DNA of 64,000 nucleotides, taken from positions 147,863 through 211,862 of the forward strand of contig NW_025936066.1 of assembly GCF_000764305.2 (NCBI RefSeq), read 5' to 3'. Each line of letters opens with the position of its first letter. Within the stretch, counting starts at the first letter, position 1. This stretch comes from Hyalella azteca. Lineage: Eukaryota; Arthropoda; Malacostraca; Amphipoda; Hyalellidae. The translations under genes were made by a program, and so were the position numbers. Shown piece after piece: positions 49,176 through 61,304 of this stretch. Below the pieces are notes generated by a model, which did no database searches, was not told where the DNA came from, and was given only the letters and a program-made list of their open reading frames with translations.

Positions 49176-49949
49176 CTGCGTTGATGGTGGTTTTTGGTCT
49201 AAATTTAGTGGTAGCGTTTGTAATGGTGGGTGCTGGTGTAAAAGTCGTCATTGCTGGTCTAGAAGTGCATAGTGGTTAGTGCACAGTGACACATTTATTG
49301 CAGTTTATGTCAAATTATAGATGTCATTCTGCCATATTCTATCATTAACGTGTTGGTGGAGACGATTTCACTTGAAGACTTATGCTCGAACAGCTGAATA
49401 AAATAACCAGACATTTTATTTTATTATTATGGTTAAAGATGATGTCTGTGCTAGTGTTTTGGGGACTAAGTTTCGTTTGATATCAAAATCAAATGTTGAA
49501 GAAATGTCAAAATTGAAAAATTGAGCGAAGTAAGACGAATATCAAATTTTAATTGAGTACATATATAGATCTTCCGAAGAATATAATGTTTAATAAAAAA
49601 CGTTTGTTTTGAATGTAATCAGTTGCGCATAAGTTATTGATGCTAAAATATCACAATTCAGACGTTATTACGTCGCTTAATATTCCTAAATAAATCATTA
49701 TATTGCAATCCATGAAACCTGTGAAAAAGCGCAAGGTGCATGCTTAACTTTTAGCTATTATCAAGCCACTAAAACTTGCAAAATATAGATGAAGCCTGAA
49801 TTAAAGGACTAAAAAGTAATACAAATTCGATTTTTATGATGCCGAATTAGAAAGCGGAGAAATGAAAGCTGTAAAATGTCATGGAAACCCCTCAAAAAAT
49901 AACAGACCACAATTAAATGTGGCTGGAGGCAAGACATTCCAATGTGTCG

Positions 49950-50345
49950 AGGGGAGAGATCTGCATCAGACATCCCGGGATGAAGGGGAATGGGGGGTGT
50001 ATGCATAAGACATTCCTGGGATGTTGGCAAAGGGTTGTTACATCAGACATCTCTGGGATGAGGGGAAAGAGTATTTACGTCAGACATCCCTGGGATGAAG
50101 GGGAAAGGGGTTTTACGCCAAACATCCCGGGATGAAGGGGAATGGGGGGTGTATGCATAAGACATTCCTGGGATGAGGGGAAAGAGTATTTACGTCAGAC
50201 ATCCCTGGGATGAGGGGAAAAGGGTTGTGTACATCAGACATTCCTGGGATGAGGGGAAAGGGGGTGTGTACATCAGGCATCCCTGGGATGAGGGGAAAGA
50301 GGGTGTGCCCATCAGACATCCCTGGGATGAAGGGGAAAGTGAAGC
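49950..50345. repeat. ~45-60-bp tandem repeat with higher-order copy
   Basis: The core CATCAGACATCCCTGGGATGAGGGGAAAGGG repeats about nine times. A larger piece (CCCGGGATGAAGGGGAATGG and the sequence to AAGAGTATTTACGTCAGACATCC) occurs at both about 49974 and 50127, so blocks of units were duplicated together. Confidence 0.9.
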
Positions 50346-50502
50346 TCTTCTTCACACTCTCGGGATGCGAAGGAGGAAGTGTATGGAGGGGAGGGGCGGG
50401 CTGCATCACACCCACCCCCCTATCGGGGAAGGTGGGGTGAGGGTGTCGCATTAGCGGCGCAATCTCGGCCACCCCGGACCAAAATGGCGAGCGGTGCATA
50501 CC

Positions 50503-50570
50503 CCTCACCCTTCTCCCCTCACCCTTCTCCCCTCACCCTTCTCCCCTCTCCCTTCTCCCCTCTCCATACT
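50503..50570. repeat. 16-bp CCCTTCTCCCCTCACC repeat
   Basis: Four to five pyrimidine-only units with a strong strand asymmetry, continuing as CTC-rich sequence to about 50590. Such tracts can form triplex DNA. Confidence 0.9.
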
Positions 50571-50629
50571 CACAATCCTCTCCACACCTAATCATTCCTT
50601 TCAATCATTCCTTCCATCCCCTTGAATAA

Positions 50630-50820
50630 ATTCTAGGAACCAAATAGATCCTAGGAACCAAATAGATCCTAGGAACCAAATAGATCCCAGGAACCAAATA
50701 GATCCTAGGAACCAAATAGATCCCAGGAACCAAATAGATCCTAGGAACCAAATAGATCCCAGGAACCAAATAGATCCCAGGAACCAAATAGATCCTAGGA
50801 ACCTTCACATCTTAGGAACC
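50630..50820. repeat. 18-bp minisatellite, about 10 units
   Basis: The unit AGGAACCAAATAGATCC(T/C) repeats about ten times. T and C versions alternate in part (T,T,T,C,T,C,T,C,C,T), which suggests duplication of 36-bp pairs. The minus strand is open (repeating IYLVPG/R) as a by-product. Confidence 0.95.
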
Positions 50821-51342
50821 AAATGATGATAATGTTGAATTCATGTGAAGCATTTAAAAAAATTGTTTTCAGTGTTCGTAATCATTATTCAGTTTTTGTC
50901 ATTGGGATTACTAAATTATTTAGCGTGCTTATATATAATGTCGGAAGAACATATAGTGCAATTTTTGCGTCGAGAAGCAATTAGTAAATAAGAGTTTCTT
51001 CTCGATGCAATATTTCAATGAATTTCTTCACTCGCTGCAATAACTTTGCAATATTCTAACTTGCTTGGTTTATGCTTCGTAATTCCATGAGCCTTCGAGT
51101 CCTGTTCAATAAATTGCTGTTGCTATATATTAATTATAAGTAATGTATAATTATAATTAATTATTATCGATTCGAATGATAATAAGGCTTGATTGCCGAT
51201 ACTCCCCGTAGTTGCTCCTAATTAGCAATGTCACTTTTAATAGTTGTCGTTAGTGGATTGATTTTTAACTATTGTAATTATCCATTTATTTGTAATGTTA
51301 TGTGCCATTCATTCATGTTATATCTTCAGTAACCGATCATGA

Positions 51343-51343
51343 N
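51343..51343. other. Single N, scaffold join
   Basis: An isolated N in otherwise unique AT-rich sequence. Confidence 0.9.
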
Positions 51344-51739
51344 TGATTCAACCAAAAAACTTTGATTTACTGTCAAATGACTGTTAATTGGGTCGAGTTT
51401 CTGGTACCGAGCATGCATGTTCGTTTGTATAATGAAAGTACAAAAACTGGTATTGATGCTATCAGTTCCATGTTGACTAACTGGCTATCAAACGAATGAA
51501 TTTTTTGAGAAATTGTACAGAGTAGAAAAATGTGTTCAGTTGTATAGTATGGCAAAAGGAAATTGGTAAATAACTAAAATTTGTACAAATAGTGGCTTTG
51601 AAACTCAAAATTCTGTGTTGGACAGTGTCCTATCAAATGAAAAATTTAATCAGGGAAATTGTATAGGAGCACAATAATGTGTTACTTCGTATGGGAGCTT
51701 GGCTGCAGGCTCTTGAGGACGATTAAATGAACGTTATAC

Positions 51740-52208
51740 GTATATCGGAAATCGACACGACTATATGAGCCTCATATATCGGAAAGCGGCTCGATTATAT
51801 ATGAGCCTATCAGCCTCATATATCGGAAATTGGCTCGATTATATGAGCCTCACATATATCGGAAATCAGCACGATTATATGAGCCTCATATATATCGGAA
51901 ATCGGCTCGATTATATGAGCCTCATATATCGGAAATCGGCTCAATTATATTAGCCTCATATATCGGAAATCGGCACGACTATATAAGCCTTATATATCGT
52001 AAACCGGCTCGATTATATTTGCCTCATATATCGAAAATCGGCGCAACTATATGAAGCCTCAGATATCGGAAACAGGCTCGATTATATGAGCTTCATATAT
52101 CGAAAACTGGCGCGACTATATGAGCCTCATATATCGGAAATCAGCACGACTATATGAGCCTCATATATCGGAAATCAGCACGACTATATGAGCCTCATAT
52201 ATCGGAAA
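51740..52208. repeat. ~34-bp minisatellite, about 13 units
   Basis: The unit TATATGAGCCTCATATATCGGAAATCGGC(T/A)CGA(T/C) recurs with length changes. Each unit contains the near-palindrome TATGAGCCTCATA, so single strands of this array could fold into a series of hairpins. Confidence 0.95.
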
Positions 52209-52914
52209 GTATAAGATTGATCAGCGTGGATAATGCCAGTTCATTTTATCGCCGGAGTCGGATGCGACTAAATAAGTGAAATGATTCCATTTATATCTGT
52301 TGGTTATAATATTTAAGGAAGTCAATAAATGATGTTTTGTTCTATATAACTGCTTGTGAATATACTAATTATCTGGCTTGCGTAAATAGCGGCTTTCGAC
52401 ACCAACTTAAAAATTGAGTGTTCAAGTCTACACTAAGTGATAGCATAAATTTGAAGAAAAATTATTCGAGAATTTTCGTTGAACAAAACTTTCACCGTGA
52501 TCTATTCAGCATCCATAACTTGCATCCATAACTACAAAAAGATTATTTAAATCTTAACGGTATATTATTTACTTGAAGTTGGCAAAATTATCTCGGGTAA
52601 CAATTGAAATGAATTACTAAAATATTTCCTTAATTGTTTTGTATTTGTGAGTTCTTCGTAACAAGTAGAACTCAGGAATTGTTGTCAGCGATCAGTAGTG
52701 AGTTTAACGTCAAGTTCTATGGGTGTAATTCGTCCTTTTGTCTTCTTGAGAGGCTGTGTGCTGAAGGTAAATGTAAAAGTAAAGAGCAGTTTAAGGATAA
52801 AGGTAAGAGTAAACTGTCTAACAGGATAAGCTTCTGTCACATTATGGGTCTGCAGCCTAGCTGGATGATACTTTGGGGATGAACTAAAGCCCATGCTCAG
52901 ACAAGAGTATTGGA

Positions 52915-53265
52915 TTTTTTTATTTTATTGATGGAAAAGTCTTTATTAGATGAATTTTATTGTTGGAAAAGTCTGTATTGGATATATTTTATTGTTGGAA
53001 AAGTTTGTATTGGATAAATTTTATTGTTAGAAAAGTCTATGGATAAATTTTATTGTTGGGAAAGTCTGTATTGGATGAATTTTATTGTCAGAAAAGTCTG
53101 TATTGGATAAATTTTATTGTTGGAAAAGTCTGTGTTGGATATATTTTATTGATGGGAAAGTCTGTACAGGATAAATTTTATTGATGGAAAATCTGTATTG
53201 GATAAGTTTTATTAAATGGAAAAGTCTGTGTTGGATAAATTTTATTGATGGAAAAGTCTATATTG
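52915..53265. repeat. ~32-bp minisatellite, about 11 units
   Basis: The unit TTGGATAAATTTTATTGTTGGAAAAGTCTGTA repeats with moderate divergence (GATG/GTTG, short units near 53035). Confidence 0.95.
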
Positions 53266-53911
53266 GGTAAATTACAGATACCTCGAAATATTTTCAAAAT
53301 TTCTGGCTGCTGTTGCCATCTGCATAAGAATCCGAGGTGACTGACTAAGCTTGGATTTTGGTTCATTTGTGGGAGTTTTTGTTGTTGATAGAAATCTTGA
53401 ATTTTTTAGAAGTTGTGTCTATCAATAATTAGCTGTCAATTATTCATTAAATATTTAAATTAGCTAACAACGTATCAAGTGTGACGTATCATAATCAAAT
53501 ATCTTGATACGGCCCACGTGACGACGGCACTACGAATTTATTTAATCATTTACCTATATTTTTTCAGGAGTTTAGTTGGTTTAATCTTATTTTGGACCTT
53601 GCTTGCGGTCCGAAATAAGTATTTTTTAAAACCCCACATCAAAGTACCTACGAAACAAATACTAAAATCACATATAGTCTTTGTTTAACAAAATTTAGTA
53701 AATTTTCCGATATTTGGAAAGTGCAAATTGATAACTTAATTGTTAGAAAGTGATGGTGGGACGTAAGTAATTTCGAGCTCACGACGCAGGCATCGCTAAT
53801 TGCGTTAAACCAGCTTTGGGTTCTACAATTGCTGAGGATCTCGTACGTTAGTGCGCGAAGAAGCTTCAGTATTTCAATCGTATTACCGGTGCCGCTGAAG
53901 CCTTGACTTAC

Positions 53912-53982
53912 CTGCTTGCCGACTCTAGCTCGCCGATGCAGTCGTGCGGCAAATGCACATGGACAGCCTGGAATTTGCCAGA
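53912..53982 (-). CDS. Candidate small internal exon, unidentified
   Basis: On the minus strand a short open stretch (GKFQAVHVHLPHDCIGELES) lies between acceptor-like TTCTAG (or TTCCAG, which would start it at 53967) and the strong donor GCAAGCAG|GTAAGTC. The GC content and peptide are coding-like against the AT-rich flanks. No partner exon was found on either side, and I do not recognise the peptide. Confidence 0.25.
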
Positions 53983-53984
53983 CT

Positions 53985-55930
53985 AGAAGCCTCTTGCCAT
54001 GTAAATAATACCTCTCTATTGGTTCGTACTTAAGGCGTCTTCAACTATGTCCAGCAATCGCACCAATCTTTGTGTACAAAACTGTTTCATTGTAGTCTGG
54101 CTTTGCAATGATGTGTATAGCTAACCTTGTAGAGCGACTCCCAGAAACTTGGAACAAACACTTTTATTCTTGTTCTTGGTGCAGTGGATTGAGCTTGTCT
54201 GGAAATTGGCAAACGCATTGTGTAAAAAATCTCGGGTTTTTTATTGTATTCTCTCTATTTTGTGAATTCGCAGTTCGAATTTCATTTGTTTCGCTTTTCG
54301 TATGTAGCAAATGATGTGATGGAATCGAATTGTTGAATTGCATTGGGCGAAGAATTTTTTTATTGTTACCTGGAGTGACGTGAAATGTTTTGGTTTAGTT
54401 ATGTGCGAGTTTTATTGCTCGGTCTTATATTCAGGTGACGTTAACACCATTAGCAATGTTTACTGTTTCGAATATTTTACTTCGATCGTAAGAATTTGTG
54501 AGAGGCCCAAAATTCCTCACAGTGAATAAAGTGTGGCTCCCGTTTAATAACGATATGTATGCAAATTAGGCTACCACTTTACATAGGTATTTACTACGGA
54601 ATATCCATTGCAAACCTCACATTACTTCTATGTGTCCAAATCGGTTAATATACGTACTACCGGTATATAAAAAAATAATTTTTTGGTCTTTGAAAGAAGT
54701 GTGCGTGAGAATCGTTGCCTGGTTTTCAACTCCAACTTGACGATGCATTCGAAAAGCTCGTGGTCATTAGTCAGCATTCAAATACCATTGAAAAAATCTT
54801 TGAAATGAAAGGCAAGTCGTGAAGCAGCTTTGGCCATCCTGCGAGAAAGTCTTTAATGCTTTCTATTTTTAATCGATGCTTCTTAAGCCTTGTATGAAGG
54901 GAGCAAACACTGAATCTTAGAAGCTGCTCAGTCAGTATTCTTGCCTGAATTTACCTTGGTCTCGATGCTTTCTTGCAGAAATCCTTTTCAAGGATTGCTG
55001 CTTGGTGCGGTCGTTGAAGCGAAATTCTCGAGCTATCGTCGTACTGGGCCCGAGCTTGGTTCAAGTACCGTGGTTGGATCGCAGGCTAAAGCATATAGAG
55101 TTTAATAGCATGAGAGCTCTGAAGCGTCCTCGAGCTGCTGCGCTCTGCTCCTACGGATATGTACGACGACGTGCCATCGTAGGATGTGCAGCCTTTTTGC
55201 TTGCTTTTTCACATGGTTGTCCTCCAAGTCAAGTTCAAGACGAGCCAGTGCCTGCGTCGCCCATCTTTACGGCTTTGAAAGATTTTCACGGACTTTATGC
55301 TCATATGTGTCCAGTTGTCTTGGATTCACTGTAGAGATTCTATTTTGCCTGAAATCTCTTCATATTTTTCGTTAATCGTCCCTTTTACCTGAAGTTCATA
55401 AATACACTTCATTGATTTCGTTGATTCAGTAAGTAATTCGACCTTTTCTCTCTTACATTCTCGACCTCCTTCCTGGCCGAGCTTCCTGTGCGGCCCCAGC
55501 GTGTGTATAGCCGGCATTTTCCGCCTCCTTTTCGCCCTCTACCGTTCCACATCCCATCCTAGATCCTTAGTATTCGAATACAATCCCTCCTCCTCCTCCT
55601 CCGGCTCTTCACTTTAACCATATCCTCCTGTCGCCCTTTTTTTCCGGAGTTCCATTGCGTGAAATGACGACCAAACTACGGAGGTATGCTTACTAGTTTT
55701 ACGTCGCTCCCCCACCCCTTCGTTACAGTTGCCCTGATACTTTGCTGATTATAATAGTGATGATGCTGGTGTATGATGGTAGATGATCTGCCTCTATTCC
55801 CTCCCTCCCTGGTCACTGCCTTATCCCTCACCCGCCTCTTCAGAAGCCCCTGTTTCTGGTGCTCGACAGCAGCAATCTTGAGCGCTGCCATTCAGTGCGC
55901 TCTGCTGAACTTTTCTTCGTCATCTATAAC
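53985..55930. other. No supported gene
   Basis: 55000-55340 carries a 110-codon plus frame with no splice context or family similarity. 55530-55900 is pyrimidine-rich, a character sometimes seen in untranslated leaders. Confidence 0.4.
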
Positions 55931-55937
55931 TCACGCA

Positions 55938-55947
55938 TCGACTGCTG

Positions 55948-56000
<53 letters not shown>

Positions 56001-56082
56001 GTTTCTGCTGCTGCTGCTACTTGTGCTGCTGCTGCTGCTACTTGTGCTGCTGCTGCTGCTACTTGTGCTGCTGCTGCTGCTC
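55938..56082. repeat. CTG/CAG trinucleotide microsatellite
   Basis: About 45 triplets of CTG with TAC, TTT and TTG interruptions; the right half is built of CTGCTGCTGCTACTTGTG units. It reads as poly-Ala or poly-Cys on plus and poly-Ser on minus, but no gene context supports translation. Confidence 0.95.
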
Positions 56083-56586
56083 ACTAAAGAATTGCCTGCT
56101 TCTTTGCTCTGCACGCTCTCAAACTATTGGCCTCTTGAAGCACCACCTCCATGCTTCGTTTCCATACCTCCCGTGTGAGGTTTCATATATTTATTTACGT
56201 TTTTGTGTGAGGTACCTATTTACTTTATTGACATGAAAACGGTAGATTTACGAGATAATGTACAGGTTTTGTGTACCATATGCTTTATGCTTACAACCGA
56301 GAGCAATTTTGGTTAAGGTTCAAAATATAACAGTGCGGAATGATTGCCACGAGGCTTAATTGTCGATAATTATTAGCAATAACATCGAATGATATTGTTG
56401 AATGTCAGGAATAATTATCATTTACAGTACTTCATGTCCATTCATCACGTAAAGTCATATAGTTATTATATTCCTTTTATGTGAATCAATCACATCGTAT
56501 TTTACGTTGAATTTATCGGACCACAATTAATCTTCTTTTTTGTGTTGTTTAAATTAAATTGAGATGTAGGTTGGTGTGTTCGCAGT

Positions 56587-56638
56587 GGACTTGAACCATG
56601 CGCTTGATGTCGATGTTCCATAACTCTGCCTGTGGCCA
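56587..56638 (-). promoter_or_regulatory. Possible Pol III A/B boxes (tRNA-derived SINE?)
   Basis: On the minus strand TGGCCACAGGC (A-box-like) is followed about 30 bases later by GGTTCAAGTCC, which fits the B-box consensus GGTTCRANNCC. The flanks do not pair as tRNA stems, so an intact tRNA is excluded. A decayed tRNA-derived SINE is possible; one isolated match is weak evidence. Confidence 0.25.
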
Positions 56639-56639
56639 C

Positions 56640-58835
56640 AATTATCTAGTGTTGGACGCGATGTGTGCATGCGAGCGATGTAGCTCACAGTCGTAATTCA
56701 TACGTAATTTTGACGCTAAAAGCGGCAGCTTTTGTTGCTGCCATAGCAATTACTTGCTGGCGTCCTATTGGCTGCCTAATGAACGCTCTTTCTACTCCCA
56801 ATTTGCATGTCTTTTGTATCGGCTCATTTCTGTGGCTATGATTTGCCTACGTACGCGAAAAATAAGCACAAAATTCCCTAGAACTTAGCATCGCTTTCTC
56901 GCTCAAATAGCTTATTTTTTTTGTCCTTGATTCTCATCGCTTGAAAATTTACAGGTACGTGTATTACTCACTGCATGATGCTGTGCCTGCATGTGAGTAA
57001 TGTGAAATTCTCGATTGTGAACAGTGATATTCTTAGAATGATCATAGGCTATAATATTCTTTTGAGTTACGCAACAGAATTTTCACGGTAATTTACAACA
57101 ATAGTGTTGATAACCTGAAAAAAGGCCTCCTATGAGACAGAGAGGAAAATAAATTCAATGATATACAAACTTGTCTCGCATGACGTGCAAGCATTGTTTT
57201 GATTGTAAAAAATTTTCCTTTAACGATGGTAAATCGAATGATGGGTCACATCTGTAGATAACCTGGTTGGATTTCCGTTACATCGCCTCGAAGAGAAGGT
57301 CTTGACATCGAGAATGCCGTTGGCATTACCTCAGAATTTCAGCCCAGAATATTTTTCTTTCGATATTTTCGCTGAGAAATCCAAAGTGATATTTCAGCGG
57401 ATCAATCGGTGTTGAACTTAATAATAAAAACGAGTTTCAAGTTTCAATATTGGATGACTTGGTGCACGCGAGTTTTCTATTCTCTAGATTCTTCTTTTCT
57501 ATTCACGATTTTTCTATTTGTGCAAGCCGATTGCATGCAGAACGTTTATTTTCGCGCATCGTTTAGTTTCATGCTAGTATACCTATCCAAAAGCTGGAAA
57601 TATCTCGTGGAATGAGAATCACGAATCCATCAAGAGAGTTATTGTATCTGTGGTTGCTGTTGAAGAAGTTTTTGATCCAGCTGTAGATATTTTTTGTTAT
57701 CAATACCCTTGTATTACATTTATTAAAATACAGCGCTCGCGATACATTATTATAATTATTCATTATTATTATTATTCTTTATTATTATTATATTATTTAC
57801 AAATGATGACACGAGACCTGATCCTGGCAAGCGTAAAGTTATGAATCGCGGATGTTCTGTTTAATTTCTGGAAATTGTCTGCGTGAGATATAAAAGGCTG
57901 GAAAATGTTATAAAAATCTCCCCATGGACCGACGGATCATGAATAAGCAAATAGAAGTGTAAATCATTTCCTGTCGTGAAGTATGAACTTTTATTAAATA
58001 GGTGAGAAAATGACTCACTGATATTCTGTTGTTGATCGTTCAAAATTGGGCTGGTCGTCATTGCGCTTTACTCGTGTTGTGATTTCATTTTTGTGTTCCT
58101 AGATGACGTATAAATTGAAAGTATTTGGCTATTATTGCTTTCTGCCGGATATATTTGACCGATGTATGACACTAGAAGGCAACGTTCTAAGTTTGAAATT
58201 ATAACTGAACGGCAGATATCTTGGGATGAACTATGTGAATGAATTCTCATGAAGAGCTGCATCAAATAGATTTATTAACAGGATTTTTGTGGCACAAATA
58301 GAGTTTAAGCCTTGCTAGAATTAAGGGGGAGTTGAAACCTTTTTGATTTTCTCGTAATAAAGAAAATCTAAAAAATTACTGCATTGCACAATTGTGATGA
58401 AGTACATATAAAATGATGTCAATGATTTTTTTATTTTAGTGTTAGAGAAAATCGAAAAAATTGCTGCATTGTTGAGAAATATATAGTAAACGACCATGTA
58501 TGTGTGAATAATTATATATAGATCTTTGTCTTAGTGGGAATAATTTATTTATTTTCGTTTTGTGACAAAAAAAATTCTAAACAAAAGTTACAGCATGGCG
58601 CAATATGGAAAAGTGTGTATTATAAGCAATTATTTGTTAATAATTCATTAATCTTATTTGTAAAAATCCAATCAGAGAATTGCTGCAGTCAAAATTAATT
58701 AATTTCAGTATTAATTAGAATCCAGAAAATTTTGGAATTGCACATTTGTAGAGAAGTATTTAGTTTGCAACAATGTTTCAATTGACAATATAATTTTCTT
58801 GTTTCATTTGCGGCATCGCTGATGTTTGATTATAT
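56640..58835. other. AT-rich, no gene seen
   Basis: Contains an ATT microsatellite at 57750-57795 and an ATTTGCAT octamer at about 56801. Only short ORFs. Confidence 0.5.
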
Positions 58836-58837
58836 AT

Positions 58838-59215
58838 ATTGCACGAACTATTTATCGCAACAAATGGTACCGTTAAGCTTAATTGTTAGTGTGTTGCGCT
58901 ATCAACTCTATATTGTTTCATGATATTAAGTAAAGGTACTTATTTATATTAATAGTACAGTCATTATATTTTGTAAGCATTTTTGAAACGCATGGTACAA
59001 GCTCTTCAATGTTCATAGAAAGTTTCTTGCACAAACAAGAAAAATTTTCAAATTTTCTTGCACAAACTATTTATCGCAAAAAATTGTATCTTTAAGAATG
59101 TTGGTGTGTTGCACTAACTGCTCTATATTGTTTTATGATATTTATTTTACAGTCATTATATTTTGTAACCATTATTTTCGCACGCATCCTAGAAGCTATT
59201 CAATGTTCAAAGAAA
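58838..59215. repeat. Diverged ~220-bp direct duplication
   Basis: GCAC(G/A)AACTATTTATCGCAA...TCTATATTGTTT(C/T)ATGATATT...ACAGTCATTATATTTTGTAA...TTCAATGTTCA(T/A)AGAAA occurs at 58841-59025 and again at 59061-59215. A 30-base piece of one copy is lost from the other. Confidence 0.8.
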
Positions 59216-59219
59216 AGAA

Positions 59220-60590
59220 GCTCCAAAGAAGCCTAATTCTGTGGAGGGCACCAACCATCAATTATACCTCTAAAAAAGCCGCTCAAACTTGTGAGAAAAA
59301 GCCATGTTTAGACCCCAATTTTGTGTGGCATGCACAATGGGACTTACTCATCATTAGCTTGATCTACGAGAGAAAGGATTATTGTGCGAAGTGATGCTTT
59401 AAGAGTGAGCCTTGTTCTCAAGAAAATGGTAAAGTCAAGTCTTTCTTGGTCTTCGCTTCCAGACTTTTTGGCGAAAAAATATGATACCAATTTCAAAATA
59501 TTGGGATGATTTGAATTGTTGATTTCAGCTACGTCGGGCAAGGGTTGCGTTTGTTAGAAAAATTATGAATGAAATTATTAATTGCATTTTTTTGCCAAAC
59601 GCTGCTCTTAGTTAATATATTTTACCATGGATGGAAGTTGTGTGCATAATCCTTTTAAGTCTGCCATAGTATAGCACCAGAAAAACTTATCCGATTTTGG
59701 CAAGGTTTTGGTTTATGATTTCGTTCTTAGCGTTCATTCTAAGGATATCCTCTGCATGTCTCGTAATACTTCAAAATTTTTTTCCTGAAAAATCTCAAGG
59801 GCCTTGCCTTCTGCGCAACAATGTTCTGAAGTATCTTGTATTTACCGATTGCTATGCTGGGTGTTTGCGTTCAATTCTATTACTCTACTCGTCTGTTTGT
59901 CCGGTCAACCCACGACTATACACTCGGAGAAATGAGTGACGCTCTGTCCAAATTGCGGTGCATTCCTTACCAATTATATAGTGTGTGTGTGTCTCTCTCA
60001 ACCCAGTTTGTTTCGCCAAATGGGTTATTTATTAATAATATTTTCGCTGTATAATGTCCGTGTGTCTTTTGGGTTTTGGGCAATTTTCTGAATTTTCCGA
60101 AAATTTTTTGGATTTTCGGTATTTTCTGGGTTCTATATTATGGTGGCTGTAATTTCATCATTCGAACAATCGCCGTATAATTTCTCGCCTCTTTTCAATC
60201 GCATGAGGTTCACGTTTACTTATTTCGCTAAGTTTAATTGAACTTATGAGATAATTGAGTGGAATTAGCATATTTTCAGCGAAAGTTTGAAGCTGTTATA
60301 TCATCACTGCTATTCTTTTGCAGAAGATCGACAACACTGACCATATTCTGGACCTTGATATTTTGCTCAAGCTGATTTGCGTTGACGTCTTATAAGAATT
60401 GTGAGTTGTCGCTAATTCTGGCCGGTCTCCCTTGCTCCAACTTTCTAAGTTTCAATAAACAGTGCTTTTATTTTTATGATATGCGTTTCTTCATGTATCG
60501 AATAATCATTGGTTTACATAGACGTTTTCGCCTCTCTCCTTCCCAGTCGATCCTTTACCCCGCTTGATCTTTCTTTACGAGGATCCAAAT
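59220..60590. other. No gene seen
   Basis: AT-rich with short ORFs. A dispersed-repeat core lies at 59928-59967 and a TG/CT simple tract near 59980-59998. Confidence 0.5.
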
Positions 60591-60639
60591 CTGGCCCAGG
60601 TTCGGGCGCTCATTGTTCGTTCTGTGTTCGCATTAAGAG

Positions 60640-60900
60640 GCTCACAATAGCTCACTATTGCGTCCTATAGTGCGTTTAGCACAGCCGATGCTGTGATTGG
60701 TCGAGACTTGGTCACGTGTTGGCAGTTGGCAGCCAATGAGAGCTCTGATATAGCCGCAAAAATGGGTTCTTGCAATTGTCGGCTCAGGGACGCTCGTTAG
60801 CGTCGCTGGATCGATGACGCGATACGGGATCGGCGCTTCGCACATGCTCCCCGGCGCCGAAGACTCCCTCTGCCGCGGCAAAAATCCTGCATTTTGGACC
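60640..60900. promoter_or_regulatory. CCAAT/E-box-containing GC-rich patch
   Basis: GTGATTGGTCGAG (60694), a CACGTG E-box (60714), and AGCCAATGAGAG (60731) lie within about 45 bases, followed by CpG-rich sequence to 60890. Spaced CCAAT boxes in both orientations next to an E-box are typical of animal promoters. No first exon could be linked. Confidence 0.3.
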
Positions 60901-60904
60901 TCCA

Positions 60905-61300
60905 AAACTAACGCATTTGTTGCCGGTGTTGGCAAACGAATGCCTTGAACGGTGCAGCCGTGGCAAGAACGCTACATTTTACACGTCCAATACCAACGCA
61001 TTTGTTGCTGTTGTTGGCAAGTAAATGCCTTGAACGATGCAGCTGTGGCAAGAATGCTACATTTTGCACGTCCAATACTAACGCATTTGTTGCCGGTGTT
61101 GGCAAATGAATGCATTGAACGGTGCAGCCGTGGCAAGAATGCTACATTTTGGACCTCCAATAACGAATTTGTAGCCGATGTCGCAAAAAAATGCAGTAGG
61201 CAATGTTGCGATGCGAATCCTGCATTCTGGACGTCCAATACTAACGTATTTGTAGCCGATGCTGGCAAACAAATGCCCTGGACGATGCAGCTGCGGCTAA
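60905..61300. repeat. ~86-bp tandem repeat, about 5 units
   Basis: Units start with ACGCATTTGTTGCCGGTGTTGGCAAA at 60910, 60996 and 61081, with diverged units at about 61157 and 61243. Each contains GAATGC(C/A)TTGAACGGTGCAGCCGTGGCAAGAATGCTACATTTTG. Confidence 0.9.
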
Positions 61301-61304
61301 ATTC

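Noticed and set aside
39176..53265. Arrays of 32-36-bp repeats as a CRISPR
   Set aside because: Units abut directly without unique spacers, there are no cas genes, and the genome is eukaryotic.
55773..56236. Poly-Ala, poly-Cys and poly-Ser ORFs
   Set aside because: They are translations of the CTG microsatellite in different frames, without flanking coding sequence.
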